Positions 17,591-26,072 of a DNA stretch of 64,000 nt are shown here, piece by piece (the stretch's first letter is position 1; every line of letters begins with the position of its first letter). The stretch comes from JAGPDB01 sp046331265 (lineage in GTDB: Bacteria > Actinomycetota > Acidimicrobiia > IMCC26256 > JAGPDB01), in contig JAXLRE010000009.1 of NCBI GenBank assembly GCA_046331265.1, positions 1 through 64,000 of the forward strand, read 5' to 3'. Made by a program: the position numbers and the translations under genes. Below the pieces are notes generated by a model. That model searched no databases. It had not been told where the DNA came from and saw only the letters and a list, made by a program, of their open reading frames with translations.

Positions 17591-19075
17591 TTGCTCGTTA
17601 GTCCTGGCGTCTTGCATGATGCTGATCGTGGCGGAAGCATTACTTTTCATGGACCTGGTCAATTAGTAGGTTATCCAATTATTTCAGTTGGGCAAACACG
17701 AGGTGATCTCAGAGGCTCTTTAACTTTTATTAGGACTCTGCAAGAGCTATTAATCGAATCATTAGAAATATTAGGTGTACCAGCAATATCAAAAGAAGGG
17801 TACACCGGTGTCTGGGTTGATACAGGCGAAGGTCAACCAGAATTTTTTAGATACAAAAAATTAGCTGCAATAGGTGTAAAAGTAGCTCAGGGTAAAACTA
17901 TTCATGGTTTTGCACTAAATGTTTCTACAGATTTAAATGCATTTGAAAAAATTATTCCTTGTGGAATCTATGAATATAAAGCAACCTCTTTAGAAGAATT
18001 GGGTTATGAACATATATCACAAGATGAGATTATAGAAACGATTACAAAAGTATTTATAGAGAAATTTAATTTTGATCATGTTGATATTGCATCGACTCTA
18101 AATATTGAAAACACACAGGCAACAATATCTAATTTTTCATCTGAATCTTTTTCACCAGCACAACCTAGCTTGCGTTTACTGGGTCGATTGTCAAAAGCAG
18201 GTGTTGCTGTTGACAAAACAAAAGATAGAAGAGATCGACCTGAATGGATGAAAAACAAAGCTATTCAAAGCGAAGGATTCCTAGAGCTAAAGAAACTTTC
18301 AAAAGATTTAAAGCTAAATACAGTATGTGAAGAAGCAGGTTGCCCAAACATTTATGAATGTTGGGAAAGTAAAACAGCAACATTCATGATTTTAGGAGAA
18401 CGTTGTACTCGAGCATGTAGTTTTTGTTTAGTAGATACTAGAAAACCATTTGCGCCTGATGAAAATGAACCAGAAAACGTAGCAACAGCAATTGCAGAAC
18501 TGAAACTAGAATTTGCTGTTATAACATGTGTCGCTCGTGATGATCTTTATGACGATGGAGCGAATCAATTTGCAGAAACAGTTAAAGCAATTCGTCGAAA
18601 GTCACCTAACACAGGAATAGAACTTTTGATTTCTGATTGTAAAGGCAAAGACGAATCTTTAAAAATTATTTTTGATGAAAAGCCTGATGTGCTAAATCAC
18701 AATATAGAAACAGTTGCAAGATTACAAAAAGCAGTTAGGCCAAGTGCCAGCTATGCACGATCCCTTTCAGTTTTAGCTAGAGCAAAAGCTGCTGGTCTAA
18801 AAACTAAAAGCGGAATAATTGTCGGAATGGGCGAGACAAACGGGGAGATATACCAGACGTTAATCGATTTAAAAAATGTTGGTGTAGATGTTGTGACTAT
18901 AGGGCAGTATTTACAACCCACTCCTAAGCATTTGCCTGTTCATAGGTTCGTAAATATTAAAGAGTTCAATGAATTTGCTGATTATGGCCATAAAATTGGA
19001 ATAAACCACGTCGAATCAGGTCCTTTAGTCCGTAGCTCTTACCATGCAAAAGAAGCAGCACAAGGTACAAATTAG
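17591..19075 (+). CDS. LipB-LipA fusion: octanoyltransferase joined to lipoyl synthase
   Basis: One open frame covers both lipoate-synthesis steps. The first ~180 residues are LipB without its N-terminus: RGGSITFHGPGQLVGYP, the catalytic Lys in YKKLAAIGVKV and the catalytic Cys in IIPCGIYEY. From about residue 215 it is LipA: auxiliary-cluster CEEAGCPNIYEC, radical-SAM CTRACSFC, and the C-terminal RSSYH serine. There is no stop between them, so it is a fusion or overlapping reading. The only start in frame is TTG at 17591, which would omit about 50 conserved residues (see the entry at 17429). The product lipoylates the E2 encoded upstream. Confidence 0.8.
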   Translation: MLVSPGVLHDADRGGSITFHGPGQLVGYPIISVGQTRGDLRGSLTFIRTLQELLIESLEILGVPAISKEGYTGVWVDTGEGQPEFFRYKKLAAIGVKVAQGKTIHGFALNVSTDLNAFEKIIPCGIYEYKATSLEELGYEHISQDEIIETITKVFIEKFNFDHVDIASTLNIENTQATISNFSSESFSPAQPSLRLLGRLSKAGVAVDKTKDRRDRPEWMKNKAIQSEGFLELKKLSKDLKLNTVCEEAGCPNIYECWESKTATFMILGERCTRACSFCLVDTRKPFAPDENEPENVATAIAELKLEFAVITCVARDDLYDDGANQFAETVKAIRRKSPNTGIELLISDCKGKDESLKIIFDEKPDVLNHNIETVARLQKAVRPSASYARSLSVLARAKAAGLKTKSGIIVGMGETNGEIYQTLIDLKNVGVDVVTIGQYLQPTPKHLPVHRFVNIKEFNEFADYGHKIGINHVESGPLVRSSYHAKEAAQGTN

Positions 19076-19099
19076 ACATAAATCAGGATTTTTTCTCAA

Positions 19100-19124
19100 A
19101 AAATGCTCTTGATCTGAGCATTTT
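19100..19124 (+). terminator. Hairpin terminator after lipA
   Basis: AAAATGCTC pairs with GAGCATTTT across a 7-base loop, giving a 9-bp stem that ends in TTTTG. It lies 25 bases after the lipA stop and 20 bases before the GTG of the next gene, so it probably ends the lpdA-E2-lipBA transcript. Confidence 0.5.
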
Positions 19125-19143
19125 GTAGGCCGATATCGTATAG

Positions 19144-21525
19144 GTGAAGGTTCAGGGGATATTAAATAAGACAAACTTAAAAAAGGTCTTAGTTATCAGC
19201 TCAATATTATTAGTGATTTGTGTATCTACGTCGATTGTTTATGTTGGAATATCAAATAACAGTAAAAATGATATTAAAAGTAGTTTCACAAAAAGAGTTG
19301 AAAAGATAAGAGAAGAAGTTGGACGTGAAGCTATTAGATATCAAAATCTAGTAGCAACAGTTGGAGCTTTTTTCAATGCATCTGATCGTGTATCGCCAAG
19401 TGAGTTCGATCTATTTATTAATGGTTTAGGAACCGAAAATACTTATCCTGGAGTTAAAGGTATTGCTTATGCACAACGTATGGATGGTTCAGAAAAAGCA
19501 GAAGCAATTAAGCAAACTAAAGAACTTGGAATTAACCTAAATATTGAACCTTCAGATTTGCCAGGTGAGCACGCGACGCTTTTATATATAAATCCTGACA
19601 ACAAACAAGTTCCTACAGGCATGGATGCCTATATTGTTCCAGGAGGTAAAGAAGGATTAGTTAAAGCATCACAAACAAGCGCAGTTGTTGCTAGCTCACC
19701 CATGAGCTTTAACGTAAGTTCAAAACTTACAAATGGGTTCGTAATGGCATATCCTGTAACACATGGTGCACCTATAAATGTGAGTTCAAATGCAAATCAA
19801 AAATTCTCTGGATGGGTATTTGCATTTATCGATTTTTCATCAGTGCTTCCAACCTTGAACTCTCTTAAAGATATTGATATTCGTATTTTCGATACAGATA
19901 CTAATAAAAATTTAGTTTTACCAACTACAAATCAAAAATCTAAATATAAATCCACATTTACTTTTACAACAGGAACGAGAGAATACACAGCTGTTGTAAC
20001 ACCAAATAAAAAATTTATTAGTTCTTCATATGACAAAGAAAAAGCATTTAGATATGCATTCTTGGTTGCAAATGTTGAGTTTGTAGCTTTACTTTTAGCC
20101 ATACTATTTTTGATGCATAAAGTTCGAAGAAGACGCGAAGTTAACTTAACCTTCCAAGCTGGACACGACTCATTAACTGGGCTTCCAAACAGGTTCTACT
20201 TAGAACGATGGCTATCTGAAAAAATAACTGCTCCTGTACATCGACAACCAAAAGTAGCAGTTTTATTTATTGACTTAGATGGGTTCAAAGCCATTAATGA
20301 CACATTAGGTCATCAAATGGGTGATGAGTTTTTAATGGCGATAGCTCGCAGATTACAAAAAGAAGTAAGAGGAAAAGACGTATTAGCAAGACTTGGTGGT
20401 GATGAATTTATTGTTGTATTAGAAGAAGTAAGCGATGAGATTCAAGCTACAAGAATTGCGCAAAGACTTATAGAAGTTGTCAGATTCCCTGTAATGCTTG
20501 ATTCTGGTCCAGTATGTGTTTCAGCAAGTATTGGAATTGCGATAGTTCAATTAGATGCAAATAGTGATTCATCTTCAATTATTCGATTTGCTGATGCAGC
20601 TATGTATGCAGCAAAACAGGATAAGAACGAAAGAATTCGAGTCTTTGATCACAAATTGAAATCAATTGTCGATGGACGACATGAAGTTGAAGTTTCAATT
20701 AAGGGCGCTGCAACTCGTTCAGAAATTGTTGATGTTTTACAGCCGTTAGTAAATGTTTCTGATGGAACAACTTACGGATATGAAGCACTTTGTCGATGGT
20801 CGCATCCAGTGTTTGGAATTTTAACTCCAGATCAATTCTTAGATGCAGCAAAAGTAACGGGTGAAATTATTGAGATTGATCGTTGGATGGTGAATAAAGC
20901 ATTTGATAATGCAATAAAACTATCAAACACATCTAACCGTGATACAAGAATATGGGTTAACTTGTCAGTTAGACACTTAATACAAGGAGAGTTTTATCAA
21001 CATGTTTTGAAAGCGCTTCGTAATAGTGAAACAACTGCAGATAAGCTTGGTGTAGAAATAGAAGAAGAAGTATTCAAAATAGATAATGGACTTCTGTATC
21101 CGTTTTTAAGTCAGTTGCGTGATCTAGGCATATTGATTGCATTAGATGATTTTGGTTCCGAAGAGGCATCGTTGCAAGCTTTGAAACGATATCCATACGA
21201 TGTTATTAAATTAGATAGATCATTAATTACTGATTTTGCTCAAAATCCTTCAGCTTCGATTGTTCCAGCTGTTGTTGAAATTGCAAGAAGTTCCGACATG
21301 ACAGTTGTTGCTTCTGGAGTTGAAACACCAGATCAGTTACAAAAGGTTATAGATATTGGCTGTAATGTTGTCCAGGGATATGTATTTTCTGAACCTAAGT
21401 TGATTGATGATTTAATTGATCAGGAAGAAAACTTCCATTGGCCACTTCCTCTAGGTGTTAAAAGAACAATTTCACGTACAAAATCAGGCGATAATTCAAT
21501 TAATTCTGCAGCTAGAGAAGCTTAA
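19144..21525 (+). CDS. CHASE-GGDEF-EAL membrane protein with degenerate EAL
   Basis: Cyclic-di-GMP signalling protein. A transmembrane helix at about 17-36, a periplasmic CHASE sensor (about 60-290, GVKGIAYAQRM), a second helix (about 300-322), then GGDEF (RLGGDEFIVVL, intact) and EAL (YGYEALCRW). In the EAL domain the DDFG, Asn and Lys positions remain. The glutamate of the usual AEGVE motif is replaced (ASGVE, Ser724), FGTG is FGSE, and ITES is EEEV. It is therefore probably a cyclase, with the EAL part inactive or only binding c-di-GMP. GTG start with no obvious ribosome binding site. Confidence 0.88.
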   Translation: MKVQGILNKTNLKKVLVISSILLVICVSTSIVYVGISNNSKNDIKSSFTKRVEKIREEVGREAIRYQNLVATVGAFFNASDRVSPSEFDLFINGLGTENTYPGVKGIAYAQRMDGSEKAEAIKQTKELGINLNIEPSDLPGEHATLLYINPDNKQVPTGMDAYIVPGGKEGLVKASQTSAVVASSPMSFNVSSKLTNGFVMAYPVTHGAPINVSSNANQKFSGWVFAFIDFSSVLPTLNSLKDIDIRIFDTDTNKNLVLPTTNQKSKYKSTFTFTTGTREYTAVVTPNKKFISSSYDKEKAFRYAFLVANVEFVALLLAILFLMHKVRRRREVNLTFQAGHDSLTGLPNRFYLERWLSEKITAPVHRQPKVAVLFIDLDGFKAINDTLGHQMGDEFLMAIARRLQKEVRGKDVLARLGGDEFIVVLEEVSDEIQATRIAQRLIEVVRFPVMLDSGPVCVSASIGIAIVQLDANSDSSSIIRFADAAMYAAKQDKNERIRVFDHKLKSIVDGRHEVEVSIKGAATRSEIVDVLQPLVNVSDGTTYGYEALCRWSHPVFGILTPDQFLDAAKVTGEIIEIDRWMVNKAFDNAIKLSNTSNRDTRIWVNLSVRHLIQGEFYQHVLKALRNSETTADKLGVEIEEEVFKIDNGLLYPFLSQLRDLGILIALDDFGSEEASLQALKRYPYDVIKLDRSLITDFAQNPSASIVPAVVEIARSSDMTVVASGVETPDQLQKVIDIGCNVVQGYVFSEPKLIDDLIDQEENFHWPLPLGVKRTISRTKSGDNSINSAAREA

Positions 21526-21547
21526 ACGTTACAACATATAATTTAGA

Positions 21548-22303
21548 GTGATTTTTAGCGTCAGCTCTGTTTGCATTGCATATTGTTTGGGTGTTTTAGT
21601 CTCAACCTTCTATATACGAACAAGACTATTAGTTGGTGCTGGCTTTTTCTGGATGATGTACGCTACATCGGGGAGTTTTTCTTTATTTAGTGTCATCTCG
21701 TCAGACGAAAAAATAAAAATACTGTCTATTATTTTACTTTTACTATGTTTTATGAATTTAATAATAACAATAGTGAAAAGAAACATTGTAAAAAGTCAGA
21801 AAATAACTTTAGAAAATATAATTAATGTTATATCGATATTGCTTTCAGTATTGATCCTATTTATAACAGCTAATCAGAAATTTCAAAATTACAAACTCTT
21901 AATCGAAACCACTAGGTTAGTAATTGGTGGCACAGTTCTAGGTGGCATAACAACTACGATGCTTTTAGGACACTGGTATCTAGTACAGCCAGGTTTGACA
22001 CGTAAGCCAATTTCTAAACTCACAAAAACTTTTATATTCGTTTTACTTGTAGATATATTGCTTTGGCTATTACCTAAATCAATGTTTCATGTAATTAATG
22101 GAACAATATCTGATGGTTGGGGAGGGACTCTCGGCTATATGTGGATTGGATCATGTGTAACAACATTGGCGTTATTGATCGCGGCGTACAAAGCTTTACA
22201 AGAAAAGAGTTATTCTGCAGTCATGGCAACTACCGGACTTTTGTACCTAGCAATCCTTGTTTCAAATGGTGTTGAACTAATCCCTAGAGCAATTTTTTCG
22301 TAG
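21548..22303 (+). CDS. Uncharacterised seven-helix membrane protein
   Basis: 251-aa hydrophobic protein with about seven predicted helices and no family I recognise. A conserved-looking segment GHWYLVQPGLTRKPISKL lies between helices 4 and 5. It starts at GTG, 22 bases after the GGDEF-EAL gene on the same strand, so it may be co-transcribed with it and could be its membrane partner; that is only inference from position. Seven-helix proteins of this size are often sensors or enzymes of quinones or lipids. Confidence 0.7.
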   Translation: MIFSVSSVCIAYCLGVLVSTFYIRTRLLVGAGFFWMMYATSGSFSLFSVISSDEKIKILSIILLLLCFMNLIITIVKRNIVKSQKITLENIINVISILLSVLILFITANQKFQNYKLLIETTRLVIGGTVLGGITTTMLLGHWYLVQPGLTRKPISKLTKTFIFVLLVDILLWLLPKSMFHVINGTISDGWGGTLGYMWIGSCVTTLALLIAAYKALQEKSYSAVMATTGLLYLAILVSNGVELIPRAIFS

Positions 22304-22346
22304 AAAATTATACTAGGCTCTTATCTACTAAATAAGAGAGGTTTAA

Positions 22347-23807
22347 ATGACTCAAGTTACATGGTCAAGTTCAAAATCTGAGGCAATTGCTGCTCCAGTC
22401 GAGATTTTAGCTATATTCGCTGATCTTAAAGTTTCTTCATCATCACAGAAAATTTTTGAAAGAGCAATTGGGAAAAATTTCAAAAAAACTTTATCGAATC
22501 TTAATTTTAAAGGTGATTGCGAATCTACGATTTTGCTTCAAGGTTCAAAACGACCTGTGCTCGTAGTTGGTTTAGGTGACGCTAAAAAATTAGATATGGC
22601 GAAACTTAGAAGAGCATGCGCTGCTGCAGGTAGAGCTGTGAGTTCATATTCAGCTGCTGTTGCTGGATTTGGAGATATAGTTGCTGAACACCTTGATTCT
22701 AAAATCGTTGCAACTGCAATGTACGAAGGCTTTGCTCTTGGTACTTATACATACAGTGTTTATAAAAAGTCAAACGAAAAATCTTTGAAAAAAGTAACGA
22801 TTTCAAATGTAACTAAAACATCTACAACGGCTGCGCTTAAAAGATCTAAAAGTATTTGCGATGGAGTGATATGGGCGCGAGATGCGATCAATACTCCGCC
22901 AAACGCAAAATCTCCAGCAGTTTTTGCATCACATATTCAAAAAAGTATTGGTACAGCTAAAGTGAAAGTACAAATACTTGATGAAGCAGCAATTCGTCGT
23001 AAAAAAATGGCCGGTGTGATTGCTGTAGGTCAAGGATCAGAAAATCGTCCTCGTTTTGTACGGTTATCATATAAAGCCACTGGCGCTAAAAAGACATTGG
23101 CTTTTGTTGGTAAAGGTGTTGTATTCGATTCTGGTGGATTGTCGATTAAACCTGGCGATTCTATGACCACAATGAAATGTGACATGTCAGGTGCAGCTGC
23201 TGTTGTTGGCGCGCTTAAAGCAATTGCTGCAATTAAACCAAATGTGAATGTTGAAGGCTACATTCCGCTGGTAGAAAATATGCCTTCAGGTTCAGCGTAT
23301 AGAGTTGATGACATTATTTCTTATCGAAACGGCGTTACTGCAGAAATTCAAAATACAGATGCTGAAGGAAGATTGATTCTTGCAGATGCGTTAATTGAAG
23401 CATCTGATGATAAACCAAATGCCATTGTTGATTTAGCAACCTTAACAGGATCATGTGTTGTCGCATTAGGAGATTTAATTGCTGCTGCAATGAGCAATAA
23501 CGACAAATTCAGATCGAAAGTATTAGATGCTGCTGAAAATGCTGGCGAACGATTCTGGCCAATGCCTTTACCTGAAGACTACCGCGCACTCATAGATACG
23601 CCTGTTGCTAATGTTGCAAATGCGGGACCTCGTTGGGGAGGATCGCTCACAGCTGGTTTGTTCTTAAAAGAATTTGTTAACAATGTTGATTGGTGTCATC
23701 TTGATATTGCTGGCCCAGCATTTCTTTCTAAAACAGATGGCGAAAATACAGAAGGTGGAACAGGTTTCGGAATTAGAACACTGGTTCAACTTGCTGAGAA
23801 CTTTTAA
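22347..23807 (+). CDS. pepA: Leucyl aminopeptidase (M17)
   Basis: Cytoplasmic di-metal aminopeptidase that removes N-terminal residues from peptides. The C-terminal domain has the M17 signature NTDAEGRLILADAL and the metal site region VGKGVVFDSGGLSIKPG followed by MKCDMSGAAAV. Length (486 aa) and layout fit the hexameric family, with a variable N-terminal domain in residues 1-160. The ribosome binding site is AGAGAGG. It is followed by the cupredoxin gene after nine bases. Confidence 0.95.
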   Translation: MTQVTWSSSKSEAIAAPVEILAIFADLKVSSSSQKIFERAIGKNFKKTLSNLNFKGDCESTILLQGSKRPVLVVGLGDAKKLDMAKLRRACAAAGRAVSSYSAAVAGFGDIVAEHLDSKIVATAMYEGFALGTYTYSVYKKSNEKSLKKVTISNVTKTSTTAALKRSKSICDGVIWARDAINTPPNAKSPAVFASHIQKSIGTAKVKVQILDEAAIRRKKMAGVIAVGQGSENRPRFVRLSYKATGAKKTLAFVGKGVVFDSGGLSIKPGDSMTTMKCDMSGAAAVVGALKAIAAIKPNVNVEGYIPLVENMPSGSAYRVDDIISYRNGVTAEIQNTDAEGRLILADALIEASDDKPNAIVDLATLTGSCVVALGDLIAAAMSNNDKFRSKVLDAAENAGERFWPMPLPEDYRALIDTPVANVANAGPRWGGSLTAGLFLKEFVNNVDWCHLDIAGPAFLSKTDGENTEGGTGFGIRTLVQLAENF

Positions 23808-23816
23808 TAATTAGAT

Positions 23817-24275
23817 ATGAAAACAAGATCACAACGACTGCTGATTCCAATTACTATCACGATTGTTGTGTTCTTGTTTTTAAGTAGTTGTGCAACCACA
23901 AAGACCTCAGATCAAGCAGCTCAAAAACAAAAATTGAAAGAACTTCGAGCTGAAAAGAAGTACAGAGAAACAACTATTGAAATGGGAGATAACTATTTCA
24001 AGCCACAAGAAATCCCTGTTAAACCAGGAACGATAGTTATTTGGAAACATGTAGGTCGAGCAATTCATGACGTGAAGTGGGATGGGGCACAGATCCATAT
24101 TTCGAAAGAAGCTCCAAGCACTAAAAATGACAAGCATGATTTTTCAAGTGATGTTTTAAAACCTGGAGATATATATGTTTGGCTTTTCACTGAGACAGGA
24201 AAATACTATTACCATTGCCATTTTCATGGTGGTCCACAAAGCGGTCAGTGGGGCTTAATTACTGTTAAAAAATAA
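23817..24275 (+). CDS. Cupredoxin-domain lipoprotein
   Basis: Secreted blue-copper-type protein. Residues 1-25 are a lipoprotein signal with the lipobox LSSC (Cys25). The cupredoxin fold follows, with PGTIVIWKHVGRAIHDVKW holding the first copper His, and YYYHCHFHGG near the C-terminus giving the Cys and second His. The usual axial Met is not seen after the His; Gln or Ser stands near its place, so colour and potential may be unusual. It may carry electrons at the outer membrane face. It meets the next gene tail to tail with no gap. Confidence 0.82.
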   Translation: MKTRSQRLLIPITITIVVFLFLSSCATTKTSDQAAQKQKLKELRAEKKYRETTIEMGDNYFKPQEIPVKPGTIVIWKHVGRAIHDVKWDGAQIHISKEAPSTKNDKHDFSSDVLKPGDIYVWLFTETGKYYYHCHFHGGPQSGQWGLITVKK

Positions 24276-25412
24276 CTAAGGTAAACAGTATTGATCGTAA
24301 TCTTTAATTACAGGTTTTGCACCCTCGCTGCAAGCTAGACATTCAGGATTCTTTCTTACATTAAAAGTTTTATAAACCTGTTCTAACGTATCGAAGGCCA
24401 ATAATCTTCCTACCAGTGGGTCGCCAATATTTAGTAAATATTTAATGGCTTCAAGTGCTTGCAAAGAACCGACTACACCAGGAAGTACACCTAGAACTCC
24501 AGCTTCAGCACAGCTTGGCGCTAATTCAGGTGGTGGCGGTTCAGGAAGCATGCATCTATAACAAGGTCCATGCTCTGGATCTAAAACAGTAACTTGTCCT
24601 TCAAATCTATATATAGATCCATGTATAACAGTTTTGTTATGCAGAACTGCAGCGTCATTAAGCATGTATCTAGTGGGGAAGTTATCTGTACCATCAACAA
24701 TTACATCGTATTGCGAAATGATTTCAACAACATTGTTTGAATTTAATCTTTCATTATAAAGAATTACATTACAATCGGGATTTAACCCAAGTATTCTCGA
24801 TTTTGCGGATTCTGTTTTACTCATTCCTACATTGTGAATAGAGTGAATTATCTGGCGTTGCAAGTTTGATTTATCCACACTATCCATGTCGATAATGCCT
24901 AAAGTTCCCACACCTGCTGCAGCTAAATACATTGCTGCTGGTGATCCTAAGCCTCCTGCTCCAAGTAATAATACTTTTGAGTCAAAAAGTTTTTGCTGTC
25001 CTTCTTCTCCGACTTCAGCTAGTAAAATATGGCGTTGGTATCGTTCGTATTGTTCATTAGATAGTGTTTTTGGTATCACAAACTTGTAGCCATCGTCTTT
25101 ATATTTATTGAAACCACCAATTAAAGAAGAAACGTCGCTATACCCAAGTGTTCCTAACGATTGTGTTGCAAAAGCCGAACGAACACCAGATGCGCAGTAG
25201 ATAAGTATTTTTGTGTCTTTTTCTGGAATACGATTTTCAATGTTCGTTTCTAAAATTCCTCTAGCAATTGTAATTGCGTTAGGAATTATTCCACCTTCTA
25301 GTTCAGAGGGCTCTCTAACATCAACAATTGTATAATCATCAAAATTAATATTTGCCGACTCAACTTGCTTGATGTTGTCTTTTACTTGTGCAATTAAATC
25401 TTTAACGTTCAT
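24276..25412 (-). CDS. Rhodanese-MoeB/ThiF fusion adenylyltransferase
   Basis: Sulfur-transfer E1-like enzyme. An N-terminal rhodanese domain (1-110, active loop CASGVRS, Cys73) precedes the adenylating domain (about 120-370, GAGGLGSPAAMYLAAAGVG, then zinc-binding CYRC and CLAC). Together they would adenylate and thiocarboxylate a small carrier protein such as MoaD, ThiS or CysO. In MoeZ/MOCS3 proteins the rhodanese domain is at the C-terminus, so the order is reversed here. The ATG is preceded by GGAGAA. No molybdopterin genes are near, so the carrier protein is unknown. Confidence 0.88.
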   Translation of the reverse strand: MNVKDLIAQVKDNIKQVESANINFDDYTIVDVREPSELEGGIIPNAITIARGILETNIENRIPEKDTKILIYCASGVRSAFATQSLGTLGYSDVSSLIGGFNKYKDDGYKFVIPKTLSNEQYERYQRHILLAEVGEEGQQKLFDSKVLLLGAGGLGSPAAMYLAAAGVGTLGIIDMDSVDKSNLQRQIIHSIHNVGMSKTESAKSRILGLNPDCNVILYNERLNSNNVVEIISQYDVIVDGTDNFPTRYMLNDAAVLHNKTVIHGSIYRFEGQVTVLDPEHGPCYRCMLPEPPPPELAPSCAEAGVLGVLPGVVGSLQALEAIKYLLNIGDPLVGRLLAFDTLEQVYKTFNVRKNPECLACSEGAKPVIKDYDQYCLP

Positions 25413-25457
25413 GTTTCTCCGATATCTACATATAGATTAGCGAAGATTTAAGACAAT

Positions 25458-26036
25458 TTATGCAACATTGCTTTGATCAGCGAGTTCTAATGCCTCAGCA
25501 ATTATTGAAGGATGTAATCCTGTCGAATTTAAGATGTTTTTAACCTTTTGATTGTCATAATCTAGGGATTGGAGTTTGAGGACTAATTGTTTGATTTTTC
25601 TTCTAAAGGTTGAGATAGGTGATATCTCGAGCCGAGTTATCCATGCGTCGTGTTGCGTTCGAAGTGTATTGCTAAGTTTAGATATCTGAGTGATACCTAA
25701 TTGAGGAACAATCTTTGGTATCAAATATTCGTTTGAATTTATTTGGTAGATAAGTTTGTTTCGTGAAAGTCGTATTAGTTGTTTTTGTATTGGTGATGAG
25801 TCTCCGCTTCTGTATCCCGTACCTAAAGATAGTGATAACTCTGCTTTTGATATATAAAAAGTTTGGGAGTTACTTAATGATTTCAAAGTTAAATTATTAA
25901 TTAATAAAGTAGCCGTGGGTCCCAATAATGGCAGCCAGAATTGTTCTATATAGCTGTCATATGCAAAAAAACTATGAAGTGAGTCATGTTCTATATAAGT
26001 TGGGTGAAATACATAAGAAGTGCTGACTAAATCCAT
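25458..26036 (-). CDS. Uncharacterised protein, possibly a DNA-binding regulator
   Basis: 192-aa soluble protein I do not recognise. The N-terminal third contains QFWLPLLGPTATLLINNLTL, then a helix-loop-helix-like segment with Ser-rich turns (SKAELSLSLGTGYRSGDSSPIQKQLIRLSRNKLIYQ) that could be a winged helix with a recognition helix. That reading is inference. I chose the ATG at 26036 over a GTG at 26054 because TATTGT ends six bases before it, the spacing seen at other leaderless starts in this window. The neighbouring gene upstream on the minus strand is the GGDEF-EAL protein at 26073. Confidence 0.6.
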   Translation of the reverse strand: MDLVSTSYVFHPTYIEHDSLHSFFAYDSYIEQFWLPLLGPTATLLINNLTLKSLSNSQTFYISKAELSLSLGTGYRSGDSSPIQKQLIRLSRNKLIYQINSNEYLIPKIVPQLGITQISKLSNTLRTQHDAWITRLEISPISTFRRKIKQLVLKLQSLDYDNQKVKNILNSTGLHPSIIAEALELADQSNVA

Positions 26037-26072
26037 GATAAAACAATATAACACAAGAAATTACAAGTCAAG

